Shown one piece after another: positions 9,456 to 17,822 of a DNA stretch of 64,000 nucleotides. The position numbers were made by a program, and so were the translations under genes. A model generated the notes under the pieces. It saw nothing but the letters and a program-made list of their open reading frames with translations. It ran no database searches and was not told where the DNA came from. Source of the stretch: Streptomyces sp. NBC_00525 (GTDB lineage: Bacteria; Actinomycetota; Actinomycetes; Streptomycetales; Streptomycetaceae); assembly GCF_036346595.1 (NCBI RefSeq), contig NZ_CP107834.1:5270001-5334000 (forward strand), given 5' to 3'. Numbering within the stretch: position 1 is the stretch's first letter; every line of letters begins with the position of its first letter.

Positions 9456-10208
9456 GTGACGTCTCTCGACAAGCCGACGTCCGACACGGACCGCACCACC
9501 GACCAGCAGGACGCCGACAGCAGGGCGGTCACCGAGGCCGCTCTCTTCGAGGCGTTCGGCGGCGTGAGGGGCATGGTGGAGACGGTCCTGCCCGGACTGC
9601 TCTTCGTCACGATCTTCACCATCGACAAGAACCTCACCAACTCGGCCATCGCGGCCGTCGCGGTGTCGCTGGTGCTGTTCGCCGTGCGGCTCATCCGCAA
9701 GGACACCGTCAAGCACGCCTTCAGCGGCGTCTTCGGCGTGGCCTTCGGTGTGGTCTTCGCCAAGATGACGGGCAACGCCAAGGACTTCTACCTGCCGGGC
9801 ATGCTCTACACCCTCGGCCTCGCCGCGGCGTACCTGGTCACCGCGGCCGCCGGACTGCCGCTGATCGGCCTCATCCTGGGCCCGGTCTTCAAGGAGAACC
9901 TCTCCTGGCGCACCCGTAACCCCGGCCGCAAGAAGGCGTACGTCAAGGCCAGCTACGCCTGGGGGCTGATCCTCCTCGCCAAGTCGGCGGTCCTCTTCCC
10001 GCTGTACTGGTGGGCCGACACCACCCAGCTCGGCTGGGTCCTGGTCGCCCTCAAGATCCCGCCGTTCCTGCTCGCCGTCTACCTGACCTGGGTGTTCCTC
10101 GCCAAGGCGCCGCCGCCCATCGACGTCTTCGCCGAGATGGAGGCGGAGGAAGAAGCCGAGAAGGCCCGCAAGGCCGCCGCCGAAACCGCCCGGAGCCAGG
10201 ACGCCTGA
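9456..10208 (+). CDS. DUF3159 family membrane protein
   Basis: The GTG start at 9456 gives 250 aa. There are about five to six hydrophobic segments between residues 30 and 210, and the hallmark block around GVFGVAFGVVFAKMTG, FYLPGMLYTLG and NPGRKKAYVKASYAWG matches DUF3159. The C-terminus is a charged helix (EMEAEEEAEKARKAAAE). The function is unknown. It is translationally linked to the OB-fold gene (3-nt gap) and converges on the two TrkA-type genes across a strong terminator. Its steady association with TrkA/KimA-type genes suggests, without proof, a link with ion homeostasis. Confidence 0.88.
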   Translation: MTSLDKPTSDTDRTTDQQDADSRAVTEAALFEAFGGVRGMVETVLPGLLFVTIFTIDKNLTNSAIAAVAVSLVLFAVRLIRKDTVKHAFSGVFGVAFGVVFAKMTGNAKDFYLPGMLYTLGLAAAYLVTAAAGLPLIGLILGPVFKENLSWRTRNPGRKKAYVKASYAWGLILLAKSAVLFPLYWWADTTQLGWVLVALKIPPFLLAVYLTWVFLAKAPPPIDVFAEMEAEEEAEKARKAAAETARSQDA

Positions 10209-10218
10209 CGCTCATGGA

Positions 10219-10251
10219 AAGGGGCCCGTCACCACCGGTGACGGGCCCCTT
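10219..10251. terminator. Bidirectional hairpin terminator between DUF3159 and trkA-type genes
   Basis: A perfect 15-bp inverted repeat (arms 10219-10233 and 10237-10251, AAGGGGCCCGTCACC and complement) encloses a 3-nt loop. It sits between two convergent genes, so it can serve both strands. There is no long T tract, which is usual in Streptomyces. Confidence 0.85.
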
Positions 10252-10281
10252 CCGCGTACTCGGTCCTCCGGTTCCGCGTAC

Positions 10282-10959
10282 TCAGTCCTCCGGATCGCCC
10301 CGGCGCACCGACAGCAGATCCTCCAACTGCTCCTCGCGCGCCTGCGCGGCCACGAACAGCAGCTCGTCACCCGCCTCCAGGCTCTCCTCCGGGCTCGGCG
10401 TCAGCACCCGCTGACCCCGGATGATCGTCACCAGCGAGGTGTCCTCCGGCCAGGCGACGTCCCCGACCTGCGTACCCGCGAGCGCCGACTCCGGCGGCAG
10501 CGTCAGCTCCACCAGGTTCGCGTCGCCGTGGCTGAAGCGCAGCAGCCGGACCAGATCGCCGACACTCACCGCCTCCTCGACCAGCGCCGACATCAGACGC
10601 GGCGTGGAGACCGCCACATCGACGCCCCACGCCTCGTTGAACAGCCACTCGTTCTTCGGGTTGTTCACCCGCGCGACGACGCGCGGCACGCCGTACTCGG
10701 TCTTCGCCAGCAGCGAGACGACCAGGTTCACCTTGTCGTCACCCGTCGCCGCGATCACGACGTTGCAGCGCTGCAGCGCCGCCTCGTCCAGCGACGTGAT
10801 CTCACAGGCGTCCGCCAGCAGCCACTCGGCCATCGGCACCCGCTCCACCGAGATGGCGGTCGGCGCCTTGTCCACGAGCAGCACCTCGTGCCCGTTCTCC
10901 AGCAGTTCGCCCGCGATGGAACGCCCCACCGCACCGGCCCCGGCAATCGCGACACGCAT
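10282..10959 (-). CDS. trkA: TrkA/RCK-type potassium uptake regulatory protein (second of pair)
   Basis: The ATG at 10959 gives 225 aa. The N-terminal Rossmann (RCK_N) domain starts MRVAIAGAGAVGRSIAGEL with the acidic residue of VDKA at the end of strand 2, which fits NAD(H) binding. The C-terminal RCK_C (TrkA_C) domain covers about residues 140-220 (VELTLPPESALAG). Such proteins gate TrkH/KtrB channels or K+ exporters from the cytoplasmic side in response to nucleotides or c-di-AMP. The start shares one base with the stop of the upstream trkA-type gene, so the pair is an operon. No TrkH/KtrB channel gene is visible here. Confidence 0.92.
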   Translation of the reverse strand: MRVAIAGAGAVGRSIAGELLENGHEVLLVDKAPTAISVERVPMAEWLLADACEITSLDEAALQRCNVVIAATGDDKVNLVVSLLAKTEYGVPRVVARVNNPKNEWLFNEAWGVDVAVSTPRLMSALVEEAVSVGDLVRLLRFSHGDANLVELTLPPESALAGTQVGDVAWPEDTSLVTIIRGQRVLTPSPEESLEAGDELLFVAAQAREEQLEDLLSVRRGDPED

Positions 10960-11627
10960 CAGTGACCGCCCTCCTCGGGGCCCTCGGCGAAGGCCGCCTC
11001 GACCTTCGCGATCTCGTCCGTACGCATCATCACGTGGACGAGGTCGCCCTCCTGGAGCACCGTCTGCGACGACGGCAGCATGGCCTCGCCCAACCGGGTG
11101 AGGAAGGCGACGCGTACGCCCGTCTCCTCCTGGAGCGTGCTGATCTTGTGGCCGATCCAGGACGGGGTCGTGTGCACCTCCGCGAGCTGCACCCCGCCGC
11201 TCGGGTCGCGCCACAGCGGCTCCGCGCCCGAGGGCAGCAGCCGGCGCAGCATCTGGTCCGCCGTCCAGCGCACGGTGGCGACCGTGGGAATGCCCAGGCG
11301 CTGGTACACCTCGGCCCGGCGCGGGTCGTAGATCCGGGCCGCCACGTTCTCGATGCCGAACATCTCGCGCGCCACGCGGGCCGCGATGATGTTGGAGTTG
11401 TCGCCGCTGCTCACCGCGGCGAACGCGCCGGCCTCCTCGATCCCCGCGTCCCGCAGGGTGTCCTGGTCGAATCCGACCCCGGTGACGCGGCGTCCGCCGA
11501 AGCCGGAGCCGAGGCGCCGGAACGCCGTGGGGTCCCGGTCGATGACGGCGACCGTGTGCCCCTGCTGCTCCAGGGTCTGCGCGAGAGCGGCTCCCACTCG
11601 CCCGCAGCCCATGATGACGATGTGCAC
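10959..11627 (-). CDS. trkA: TrkA/RCK-type potassium uptake regulatory protein (first of pair)
   Basis: The GTG start at 11627 gives 222 aa. The Rossmann domain has MGCGRVGAALAQTLEQQGH followed by VIDRDPTAF, the classic GxGxxG and acidic ribose-binding residue, and an RCK_C domain lies near residues 140-215. It is the upstream gene of an overlapping two-gene operon. The arrangement, with an APC permease divergently upstream, resembles ceoB-ceoC and neighbours in Mycobacterium tuberculosis as I remember them. The likely role is cytosolic control of K+ flux, possibly of the neighbouring KimA-like importer; the partner is an inference. Confidence 0.92.
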   Translation of the reverse strand: MHIVIMGCGRVGAALAQTLEQQGHTVAVIDRDPTAFRRLGSGFGGRRVTGVGFDQDTLRDAGIEEAGAFAAVSSGDNSNIIAARVAREMFGIENVAARIYDPRRAEVYQRLGIPTVATVRWTADQMLRRLLPSGAEPLWRDPSGGVQLAEVHTTPSWIGHKISTLQEETGVRVAFLTRLGEAMLPSSQTVLQEGDLVHVMMRTDEIAKVEAAFAEGPEEGGH

Positions 11628-11970
11628 CTTGCGCCTACCTCGCAGTCCTGGTCTTCCGGCTGACCTGCGAAAACACCCTGCTCACACTCTTTCCTCGGCT
11701 GGCCGGGCAAACAACGGGGCAACGGGGTGCCCCGTCGCCCAGCATTGAGCTTATGCCGGGCCCGTCGCGGCGCCTCATCCGAGTGGCCCCCCGCGCGGCG
11801 GCCGGGGTCGCGCCGAAGTGGCCCGGACCACTCGCGACACCTCCTGCGGCGGGCGCGGCGCAAGGATTGCGTTAAGGATTCCGCGGCGTTTCCGGCCGAG
11901 TGCAGGAGATTGGCGGGCCACGCCCGTCAGGCGGGGGCGGGCTCCATACGGAACCCTTACGATCCTCAGC
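11628..11970. promoter_or_regulatory. Divergent control region between trkA-type and KimA-like genes
   Basis: There are 343 nt without a convincing gene between divergent operons. TACGAT at 11958-11963 lies 7 nt before the GTG at 11971, the spacing expected for a leaderless transcript of the permease. The near-direct repeat AAGGATT occurs at about 11872 and 11884. I looked for a ydaO/c-di-AMP riboswitch, which controls kimA in Bacillus, and did not recognise one. Confidence 0.4.
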
Positions 11971-14022
11971 GTGTCCAAACTGACCGACGTGCCCAAACGG
12001 ATTCTGATCGGGCGGGCGCTGCGCAGCGACAAGCTGGGGGAGACGCTCCTCCCCAAGCGCATCGCCCTCCCCGTCTTCGCGTCCGACCCGCTGTCCTCGG
12101 TGGCGTACGCACCCGGAGAAGTCCTTCTGGTGCTGTCCATCGCGGGCGTGTCGGCGTACCACTTCAGTCCCTGGATCGCCGTCGCGGTCGTCGTCCTGAT
12201 GTTCACGGTCGTCGCCTCCTACCGGCAGAACGTGCACGCCTACCCCAGCGGTGGTGGCGACTACGAGGTCGCCACCACCAACCTGGGGCCCAAGGCCGGG
12301 CTGACCGTGGCCAGCGCCCTGCTGGTCGACTACGTGCTGACCGTCGCCGTGTCGATCGCCTCCGGCGTGGAGAACCTGGGCTCCGCGATCCCCTTCGTCG
12401 TCGAGCACAAGACGGCGTGCGCGGTCGCGGCCATCGTGCTGCTGACCCTGATGAACCTGCGCGGGGTCAAGGAGTCCGGCAAGCTCTTCGCCATCCCCAC
12501 GTACCTCTTCGTGGCCGGCGTCTTCATCATGCTCCTGTGGGGCGCCTTCCGCGGGCTCGTCCTCGGCGACACCATGCACGCCCCCACCTCCGGCTACACC
12601 ATCAAGGCCGAGCACCAGGGGCTGGCCGGCTTCGCGCTGGTCTTCCTGCTGCTGCGCGCCTTCTCCTCCGGCTGTGCGGCGCTCACCGGCGTCGAGGCGA
12701 TCAGCAACGGCGTACCCGCGTTCCGCAAGCCGAAGAGCAAGAACGCCGCGACCACGCTGGCGATGATGGGCCTGCTGGCCGTCACCATGTTCTGCGGCAT
12801 CATCGCGCTGGCCATGGCCACCGACGTCAAGATGGCCGAGAACCCGGCGAAGGACCTGATCAGCGACGGCCGGCCGGTCGGCTCCGGCTTCGTCCAGGAC
12901 CCGGTCATCTCCCAGGTCGCCGCCGCGGTCTTCGGCGACGGCACGTTCTTCTTCGTGATCCTCGCCGCCGCCACCGCCCTCGTCCTCTTCCTGGCCGCGA
13001 ACACCGCGTACAACGGCTTCCCGCTGCTCGGCTCGATCCTCGCCCAGGACCGCTACCTGCCCCGCCAGCTGCACACCCGCGGCGACCGGCTCGCCTTCTC
13101 CAACGGCATCGTGCTGCTGGCCGGCGCGGCGATCGCGCTCGTGGTCGTCTACGGCGCCGACTCGACCCGGCTCATCCAGCTGTACATCGTCGGCGTGTTC
13201 GTCTCCTTCACGCTCAGCCAAACGGGCATGGTCCGGCACTGGAACCGCCACCTCGCCGTCGAGAAGGACCAGGCCAAGCGCCGCCGCATGATCCGCTCCC
13301 GCGCGATCAACACCTTCGGCGCCTTCTTCACCGGTCTGGTGCTCGTCGTCGTCCTCGCCACCAAGTTCACCCACGGCGCCTGGGTGGCGCTGCTCGGCAT
13401 GGTGATCTTCTACGGCACGATGACTGCGATCCGTAAGCACTACGACCGGGTCGCCGAGGAGATCGCCGCCGACGAGACGTCCCCGGACGAGTCCATCCGC
13501 CCCTCGCGGGTCCACGCCATCGTGCTCGTCTCCAAGCTCCACCGCCCCACCCTGCGCGCCCTGGCCTACGCCAAGCTGATCCGTACGGACCATCTGGAGG
13601 CGCTCTCCATCAGTGTGGACGCGGCCGAGACGAAGGCCCTGCGGGAGGACTGGGAGCGGCGCGGCATCAACGTGCCGCTGAAGATCCTCGACTCGCCGTA
13701 CCGCGAGGTGACCCGCCCGGTCATCGAGTACGTCAAGGGCCTGCGCCGGGAGAGCCCGCGCGACGTCGTGAGCGTGTACATCCCGGAGTACGTCGTCGGC
13801 CACTGGTACGAGCATCTGCTGCACAACCAGAGCGCCCTGCGGCTCAAGGGCCGGCTGCTCTTCACACCCGGTGTGATGGTCACCTCGGTCCCGTACCAGC
13901 TGGAGTCCTCCGAGGCGGCCAAGAAGCGCGCCCGCAAGCGCGCCAACTGGTCGGCTCCGGGCTCGGTACGCCGGGGACCGGTGGAGCGCCGCCACTCCAA
14001 GGAGCCGACACCCAAGGGCTGA
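11971..14022 (+). CDS. KimA-like APC-superfamily permease (probable K+ importer)
   Basis: The start chosen is GTG 11971 (VSKLTDVPKRILIG), giving 683 aa. About 12 transmembrane segments occupy residues 40-490, and a cytoplasmic USP-like C-terminal domain covers about 510-650. Segment by segment it resembles Bacillus KimA (YdaO): DPLSSVAYAPGE near the start, SYRQNVHAYPSGGG, LLVDYVLTVAVSI, RAFSSGCAALTGVEAISN, AANTAYNGFPLLG and a C-terminal LLHNQSALRLKGRLL. KimA is a proton-coupled high-affinity K+ importer that forms a dimer and is inhibited by c-di-AMP. Automated naming would be 'APC family permease' or amino acid permease. Divergence from two RCK-type genes and proximity to kdp support the K+ assignment, but transport is untested. 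Confidence 0.85.
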   Translation: MSKLTDVPKRILIGRALRSDKLGETLLPKRIALPVFASDPLSSVAYAPGEVLLVLSIAGVSAYHFSPWIAVAVVVLMFTVVASYRQNVHAYPSGGGDYEVATTNLGPKAGLTVASALLVDYVLTVAVSIASGVENLGSAIPFVVEHKTACAVAAIVLLTLMNLRGVKESGKLFAIPTYLFVAGVFIMLLWGAFRGLVLGDTMHAPTSGYTIKAEHQGLAGFALVFLLLRAFSSGCAALTGVEAISNGVPAFRKPKSKNAATTLAMMGLLAVTMFCGIIALAMATDVKMAENPAKDLISDGRPVGSGFVQDPVISQVAAAVFGDGTFFFVILAAATALVLFLAANTAYNGFPLLGSILAQDRYLPRQLHTRGDRLAFSNGIVLLAGAAIALVVVYGADSTRLIQLYIVGVFVSFTLSQTGMVRHWNRHLAVEKDQAKRRRMIRSRAINTFGAFFTGLVLVVVLATKFTHGAWVALLGMVIFYGTMTAIRKHYDRVAEEIAADETSPDESIRPSRVHAIVLVSKLHRPTLRALAYAKLIRTDHLEALSISVDAAETKALREDWERRGINVPLKILDSPYREVTRPVIEYVKGLRRESPRDVVSVYIPEYVVGHWYEHLLHNQSALRLKGRLLFTPGVMVTSVPYQLESSEAAKKRARKRANWSAPGSVRRGPVERRHSKEPTPKG

Positions 14023-14082
14023 GGCGCTGAGGGGGCTGAGACGGGGGAGCCGTCCGTGGTCGGCGGCCCGGCCACACCCACG

Positions 14083-14088
14083 TAGACT
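14083..14088 (+). promoter_or_regulatory. Candidate -10 box for the TRAM methyltransferase gene
   Basis: TAGACT lies 57 nt upstream of the ATG at 14146 and would place transcription start near 14095. The -35 element is not distinct. GGAG at 14132-14135 supplies the ribosome site. Confidence 0.4.
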
Positions 14089-14145
14089 CGTAGGTTGTCG
14101 TCCGGCCGCCGGCCGTCCCCCTTCCCTCCCTGGAGCCATCCCCTC

Positions 14146-15492
14146 ATGCAGAACGAATCCACGTCGCCGCAGACCGGGGAGACACAGCCGGAGTCGCTGG
14201 TCGGACGGGAGTACGAGGTCGAGGTCGGCCCGGTCGCGCACGGCGGCCACTGCATCGCGCGCACCGACGAGGGCCGGGTCCTGTTCGTCCGCCACACGCT
14301 CCCCGGCGAGAAGGTCGTCGCCCGGATCACCGACGGCTCCGCGGACTCGCGCTTCCTGCGCGCGGACGCGGTGGAGATCATCGAGGCGTCCAAGGACCGG
14401 GTGCCGGCCCCCTGCCCCTTCGCGGGCCCCGGCAAGTGCGGCGGCTGCGACTGGCAGCACGCCAAGCCGGGTGCCCAGCGCCGCCTCAAGGGCGAGGTCG
14501 TCGCCGAACAGCTCCAGCGCCTGGCGGGCCTCACCCCGGAGGAGGCCGGCTGGGACGGCACGGTCGTACCGGCCGAGGGCGACAAGCTCCCGGCGGGCGA
14601 GGTGCCCGCCTGGCGGACCCGCGTCCAGTACGCCATCGACGCGGACGGCCGCGTCGGCCTGCGCAAGCACCGCTCGCACGACATCGAGATCGTCGACCAC
14701 TGCATGATCGCCGCGCCGGGCGTCTCCGAGCTGGGCGTCGAGCAGCAGGACTGGCCGCAGATGGCGACCGTCGAGGCGATCGTCGCCACCGGCTCCCACG
14801 ACCGCCAGGTCATCCTCACCCCCCGGCCGGGCGGCCGCCTCCCCCTGGTCGAGCTGGACAAGCCGGTCTCCGTCCTGCGCGTCGACGAACGCGACGGCGG
14901 GGTGCACCGTGTCCACGGCCGCGCCTTCGTCCGCGAACGCGCCGACGACCGCACGTACCGCGTCGGCTCCGGCGGCTTCTGGCAGGTCCACCCCAAGGCC
15001 GCGGACACCCTGGTCCGCGCGGTCATGCAGGGCCTGTTGCCCCGCAAGAACGACACCGCCCTCGACCTGTACTGCGGCGTCGGCCTCTTCGCCGGCGCGA
15101 TCGGCCAGCGCATCGGCGAGAAGGGCGCGGTGCTCGGCATCGAGTCCGGCAAGCGCGCGGTCGAGGACGCCCGGCACAACCTCCGCGACCTGGACCGGGT
15201 CCGCATCGAACACGGCAAGGTCGAGCAGGTCCTGCCCCGCACCGGCATCACCGAATGCGACCTCATCGTCCTGGACCCGCCCCGCGCGGGCGCCGGCAAG
15301 TCCACGGTCAAGCAGCTGACCACCCTGGGCGCCCGCCGCATCGCCTACGTCGCCTGCGACCCGGCCGCCCTGGCCCGAGACCTGGGCTACTTCCGCGACG
15401 GCGGCTACCGCGTCCGGACCCTGCGAGCGTTCGATTTGTTCCCGATGACGCACCATGTGGAGTGCGTGGCGATTCTGGAGCCGGTGAAGTAG
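14146..15492 (+). CDS. TRAM-domain class I SAM-dependent RNA (uracil-5-)methyltransferase, RlmD/TrmA type
   Basis: ATG 14146 gives 448 aa. An N-terminal TRAM domain (EVEVGPVAHGGHCIAR to VVARI) is followed by a cysteine cluster for a 4Fe-4S centre (PCPFAGPGKCGGCDWQH). The Rossmann SAM site is DLYCGVGLFAGAI, the motif IV-like block is LIVLDPPRAG, and the catalytic cysteine lies in YVACDPAALARDL. These proteins methylate C5 of uridines in 23S rRNA or tRNA. The gene follows the KimA-like permease by 123 nt. I recall a TrmA-like gene in the same position beside ceoBC in mycobacteria. The exact target RNA is undecided. Confidence 0.93.
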   Translation: MQNESTSPQTGETQPESLVGREYEVEVGPVAHGGHCIARTDEGRVLFVRHTLPGEKVVARITDGSADSRFLRADAVEIIEASKDRVPAPCPFAGPGKCGGCDWQHAKPGAQRRLKGEVVAEQLQRLAGLTPEEAGWDGTVVPAEGDKLPAGEVPAWRTRVQYAIDADGRVGLRKHRSHDIEIVDHCMIAAPGVSELGVEQQDWPQMATVEAIVATGSHDRQVILTPRPGGRLPLVELDKPVSVLRVDERDGGVHRVHGRAFVRERADDRTYRVGSGGFWQVHPKAADTLVRAVMQGLLPRKNDTALDLYCGVGLFAGAIGQRIGEKGAVLGIESGKRAVEDARHNLRDLDRVRIEHGKVEQVLPRTGITECDLIVLDPPRAGAGKSTVKQLTTLGARRIAYVACDPAALARDLGYFRDGGYRVRTLRAFDLFPMTHHVECVAILEPVK

Positions 15493-15746
15493 GTCGCCTG
15501 GCCTGATGAGGCGCCAGGTGCGGGCGGTGTTGTTCACGTCATCCTTCTCTCCGTCCGTGCCTCGGCGGACGCATGTGCTGGTGCGGGCTGGTCCGCAGAG
15601 GGCTGCGCAGGGCTGCAGCTGAAGGGTGTGAACTAAGTCAACACGCGCTAGCTTGGCTCCAGGCCGGGGAAATGCGAGGGTAGTCGCTCAAGCGACCCTG
15701 CCGACCGATGCTCCGGTCCCGTGCGCCCGACGTCTCTGGAGAAGTA

Positions 15747-17795
15747 ATGACCTCCCCTTCCGTCGTACCGGTGACCTTGGCCGAGATTGCCCGGCTCGCG
15801 GGGGTGGGACGGGCCGCAGTGAGCAACTGGCGTCGTCGGCACAGTACCTTCCCGACGCGTATCGGTGGCACCGACGTGAGTCCGTACTTCTCCCTGGCAG
15901 ACGTGGAGAAATGGCTCAGGGACAATAGGAAACTGGGAAAGGTCGCGAGCCGAGAATGGCTCTGGCCCCGGTTTGACGCTCTGGGTGATCGCGACAAATC
16001 CGGACGCGCCATTGCCCTGGCGGGACGGCTGCTCGCGGGCGGGGAGGACAGCGGCATTGGGCTTGACGGCGTCGGGTCGGACGCGGTGCGAGCTGCTGTG
16101 GAGTTGGGGCGACGTGAGGACCGGTCCGGTGTCTTCACGTTTCTCCTGCAACGTTGGCTGGACAGGTATGTACGTCAGATCGCCATCACTCCCGAGCCGC
16201 TGGCCGATCTCATGGCCGATCTCGCGCTGTGGGTGTGCGAGCTTGCCGCTGATGATGCCGACAAGGGCATCGTTACGGTGCTCGACCCGGCGTGCGGCAC
16301 CGGGCACCTGCTGGCCTCTGCTGCAACGGCCGTTCCCGCAGCGCTGAACAGGCCCGCCGCGCTCGTCGGTTGCGACATTGATCCAGTGCTCTTCGCTCTC
16401 TGCGAAGTGCGGCTCACACTGCTGCCACGCTCCGGGAGCATGTCGCCCAAGCCCGTGATCACGCCCGGAGACTCCCTCCGATCGGATCCGCTCATCGGTG
16501 CGCAGGCGGACCTGGTGCTCTGCAATCCACCCTCCAACGAAAGGGATTGGGGGTATGAGCATCTTGCCGCCGACATTCGATGGGTGCACGGTACGCCACC
16601 TCGTACCGAGCCCGAGCTCGCATGGGTTCAGCACTGCCTCGCCCGACTCCGCCCCGGAGGTGGGGCCGTACTGCTGCTCCCACCGGCTGTGGCCGCCCGC
16701 AAGGCCGGCCGGAGACTTCGTGGGTCGTTGCTGCGCACGGGCGCGCTGCGGGCCGTGGTGGCGCTCCCGCCCGGAACTGCCGCACCGCACAGCCTCTCGT
16801 TGCATGTGTGGGTGCTTCGGCGACCTGCTGTGGGGGAAACCCCTACTGGGCCGGGTGAACTCCTCCTGGTCGACGCAGCCGCCCGATTTCCCCGGTCCGA
16901 GGCCCGGGAAGACGGGCCGGAATGGAGTGAGCTCCGTGCCTTTGTCCGCTCCGTCGTGGGCGTGACGGATGACGGAGCGGCCGAAGGGGCAAAGAACGGC
17001 CGGGGGGGCGACGCCGACGCTGCTACCTGGGCTGCGACCGTCCCCATCATCGACCTTCTCGACGACGAGGTCGACCTCACTCCCGGTCGTCACATCACGG
17101 CGTCACCTGGAGACGCCGGAGCCCGGGTCACGGACTCGTGGAGCGAGGTCGGCGCCTTGCTTGAAGGCCTCCAGGCCGAAAAGGCCTGTTTGACGGCCCT
17201 CGACTTCACCAGTGGCACAGCGGACCAGCCGAATACCACCGTCGGCGAGCTCCTCCGGGCGGGGGCGCTCACCCTCCGTTCGGGCCGCCACCAGTCCGAA
17301 GCGGTCGTGTCGGAACCCCCTCACGACAGGATTCCGCTGCTGAGCCTTTCCGATTTGCTGCTGGACGGCTCACCCAGCGGGTGGGCCCATCCGGACGATG
17401 CCGTCGTCGTTGAAGCCGGGGATGTGGTGGTCGTCGGTATCGCCAGGGAGTTCTCGGCATGGGTGCACGAAGGTCCGCCTATAGCGGTGGGACCGCAGAT
17501 CCATGCCCTCCGGGCTGATCCACACGTGCTCGACCGTTGGTTCTTGGCCGGCTCACTCAAGGCACCGGCCAACGCACGACATGCCGGAACCCATGCTTCC
17601 AGCTCTTCCCGTATCGATGTGCGTCGCCTCCAAGTGCGCCGACTCACCTTGGCGGAACAGCAGCGATACAGCGAGGCGTTTCGACATCTGGCCGCCTTCG
17701 AGCGGTTGGCCGACCGATTGGGCACCGTCGCCAGAAAGCTGGGTCAGGACCTTGGCGATGAACTCGCGGCGGGGCGCCTGGCGTACGGGGAATAG
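15747..17795 (+). CDS. HTH-N6-adenine DNA methylase fused to an HsdS-like specificity domain
   Basis: ATG 15747 gives 682 aa. Residues 8-60 form a MerR/excisionase-like helix-turn-helix (IARLAGVGRAAVSNWRRRH followed by FSLADVEKWL). A gamma-class N6-adenine methylase core follows, with motif I DPACGTGHLL at about 180-189 and motif IV NPPS at about 260-263, where most family members have NPPF or NPPY. The C-terminal 230 residues (IPLLSLSDLL, VVVEAGDVVVV, RRLTLAEQQRY) look like an HsdS target-recognition half with its trailing helix. It probably modifies host DNA or acts as part of a defence system. It converges on the kinase gene (27-nt gap) and carries its own promoter region upstream. Confidence 0.85.
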   Translation: MTSPSVVPVTLAEIARLAGVGRAAVSNWRRRHSTFPTRIGGTDVSPYFSLADVEKWLRDNRKLGKVASREWLWPRFDALGDRDKSGRAIALAGRLLAGGEDSGIGLDGVGSDAVRAAVELGRREDRSGVFTFLLQRWLDRYVRQIAITPEPLADLMADLALWVCELAADDADKGIVTVLDPACGTGHLLASAATAVPAALNRPAALVGCDIDPVLFALCEVRLTLLPRSGSMSPKPVITPGDSLRSDPLIGAQADLVLCNPPSNERDWGYEHLAADIRWVHGTPPRTEPELAWVQHCLARLRPGGGAVLLLPPAVAARKAGRRLRGSLLRTGALRAVVALPPGTAAPHSLSLHVWVLRRPAVGETPTGPGELLLVDAAARFPRSEAREDGPEWSELRAFVRSVVGVTDDGAAEGAKNGRGGDADAATWAATVPIIDLLDDEVDLTPGRHITASPGDAGARVTDSWSEVGALLEGLQAEKACLTALDFTSGTADQPNTTVGELLRAGALTLRSGRHQSEAVVSEPPHDRIPLLSLSDLLLDGSPSGWAHPDDAVVVEAGDVVVVGIAREFSAWVHEGPPIAVGPQIHALRADPHVLDRWFLAGSLKAPANARHAGTHASSSSRIDVRRLQVRRLTLAEQQRYSEAFRHLAAFERLADRLGTVARKLGQDLGDELAAGRLAYGE

Positions 17796-17822
17796 GCCAG
17801 GGTTCTGGGTGCCCGTGCGACG

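Noticed and set aside
11628..11970. Possible ydaO/c-di-AMP riboswitch before the KimA-like gene
   Set aside because: No recognisable conserved core; the start appears leaderless, which leaves no room for a 5' riboswitch. A covariance-model search would settle it.
14095..14145. TTG at 14095 as start of the TRAM methyltransferase
   Set aside because: It coincides with the expected transcription start from the TAGACT box, and ATG 14146 has GGAG at good distance and a normal N-terminus.
11872..15537. A 1221-codon open frame on the minus strand over the permease and RNA methyltransferase genes
   Set aside because: It is the antisense mirror of two clear genes; high GC removes stop codons from the opposite strand. 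Its composition (runs of D, G, R, V, H) has no protein-like domains.
15493..15746. Attachment site or tRNA at the left edge of the island
   Set aside because: No tRNA-like fold or direct repeat shared with the right edge was found; only short imperfect dyads are present, and no integrase gene lies in the window.
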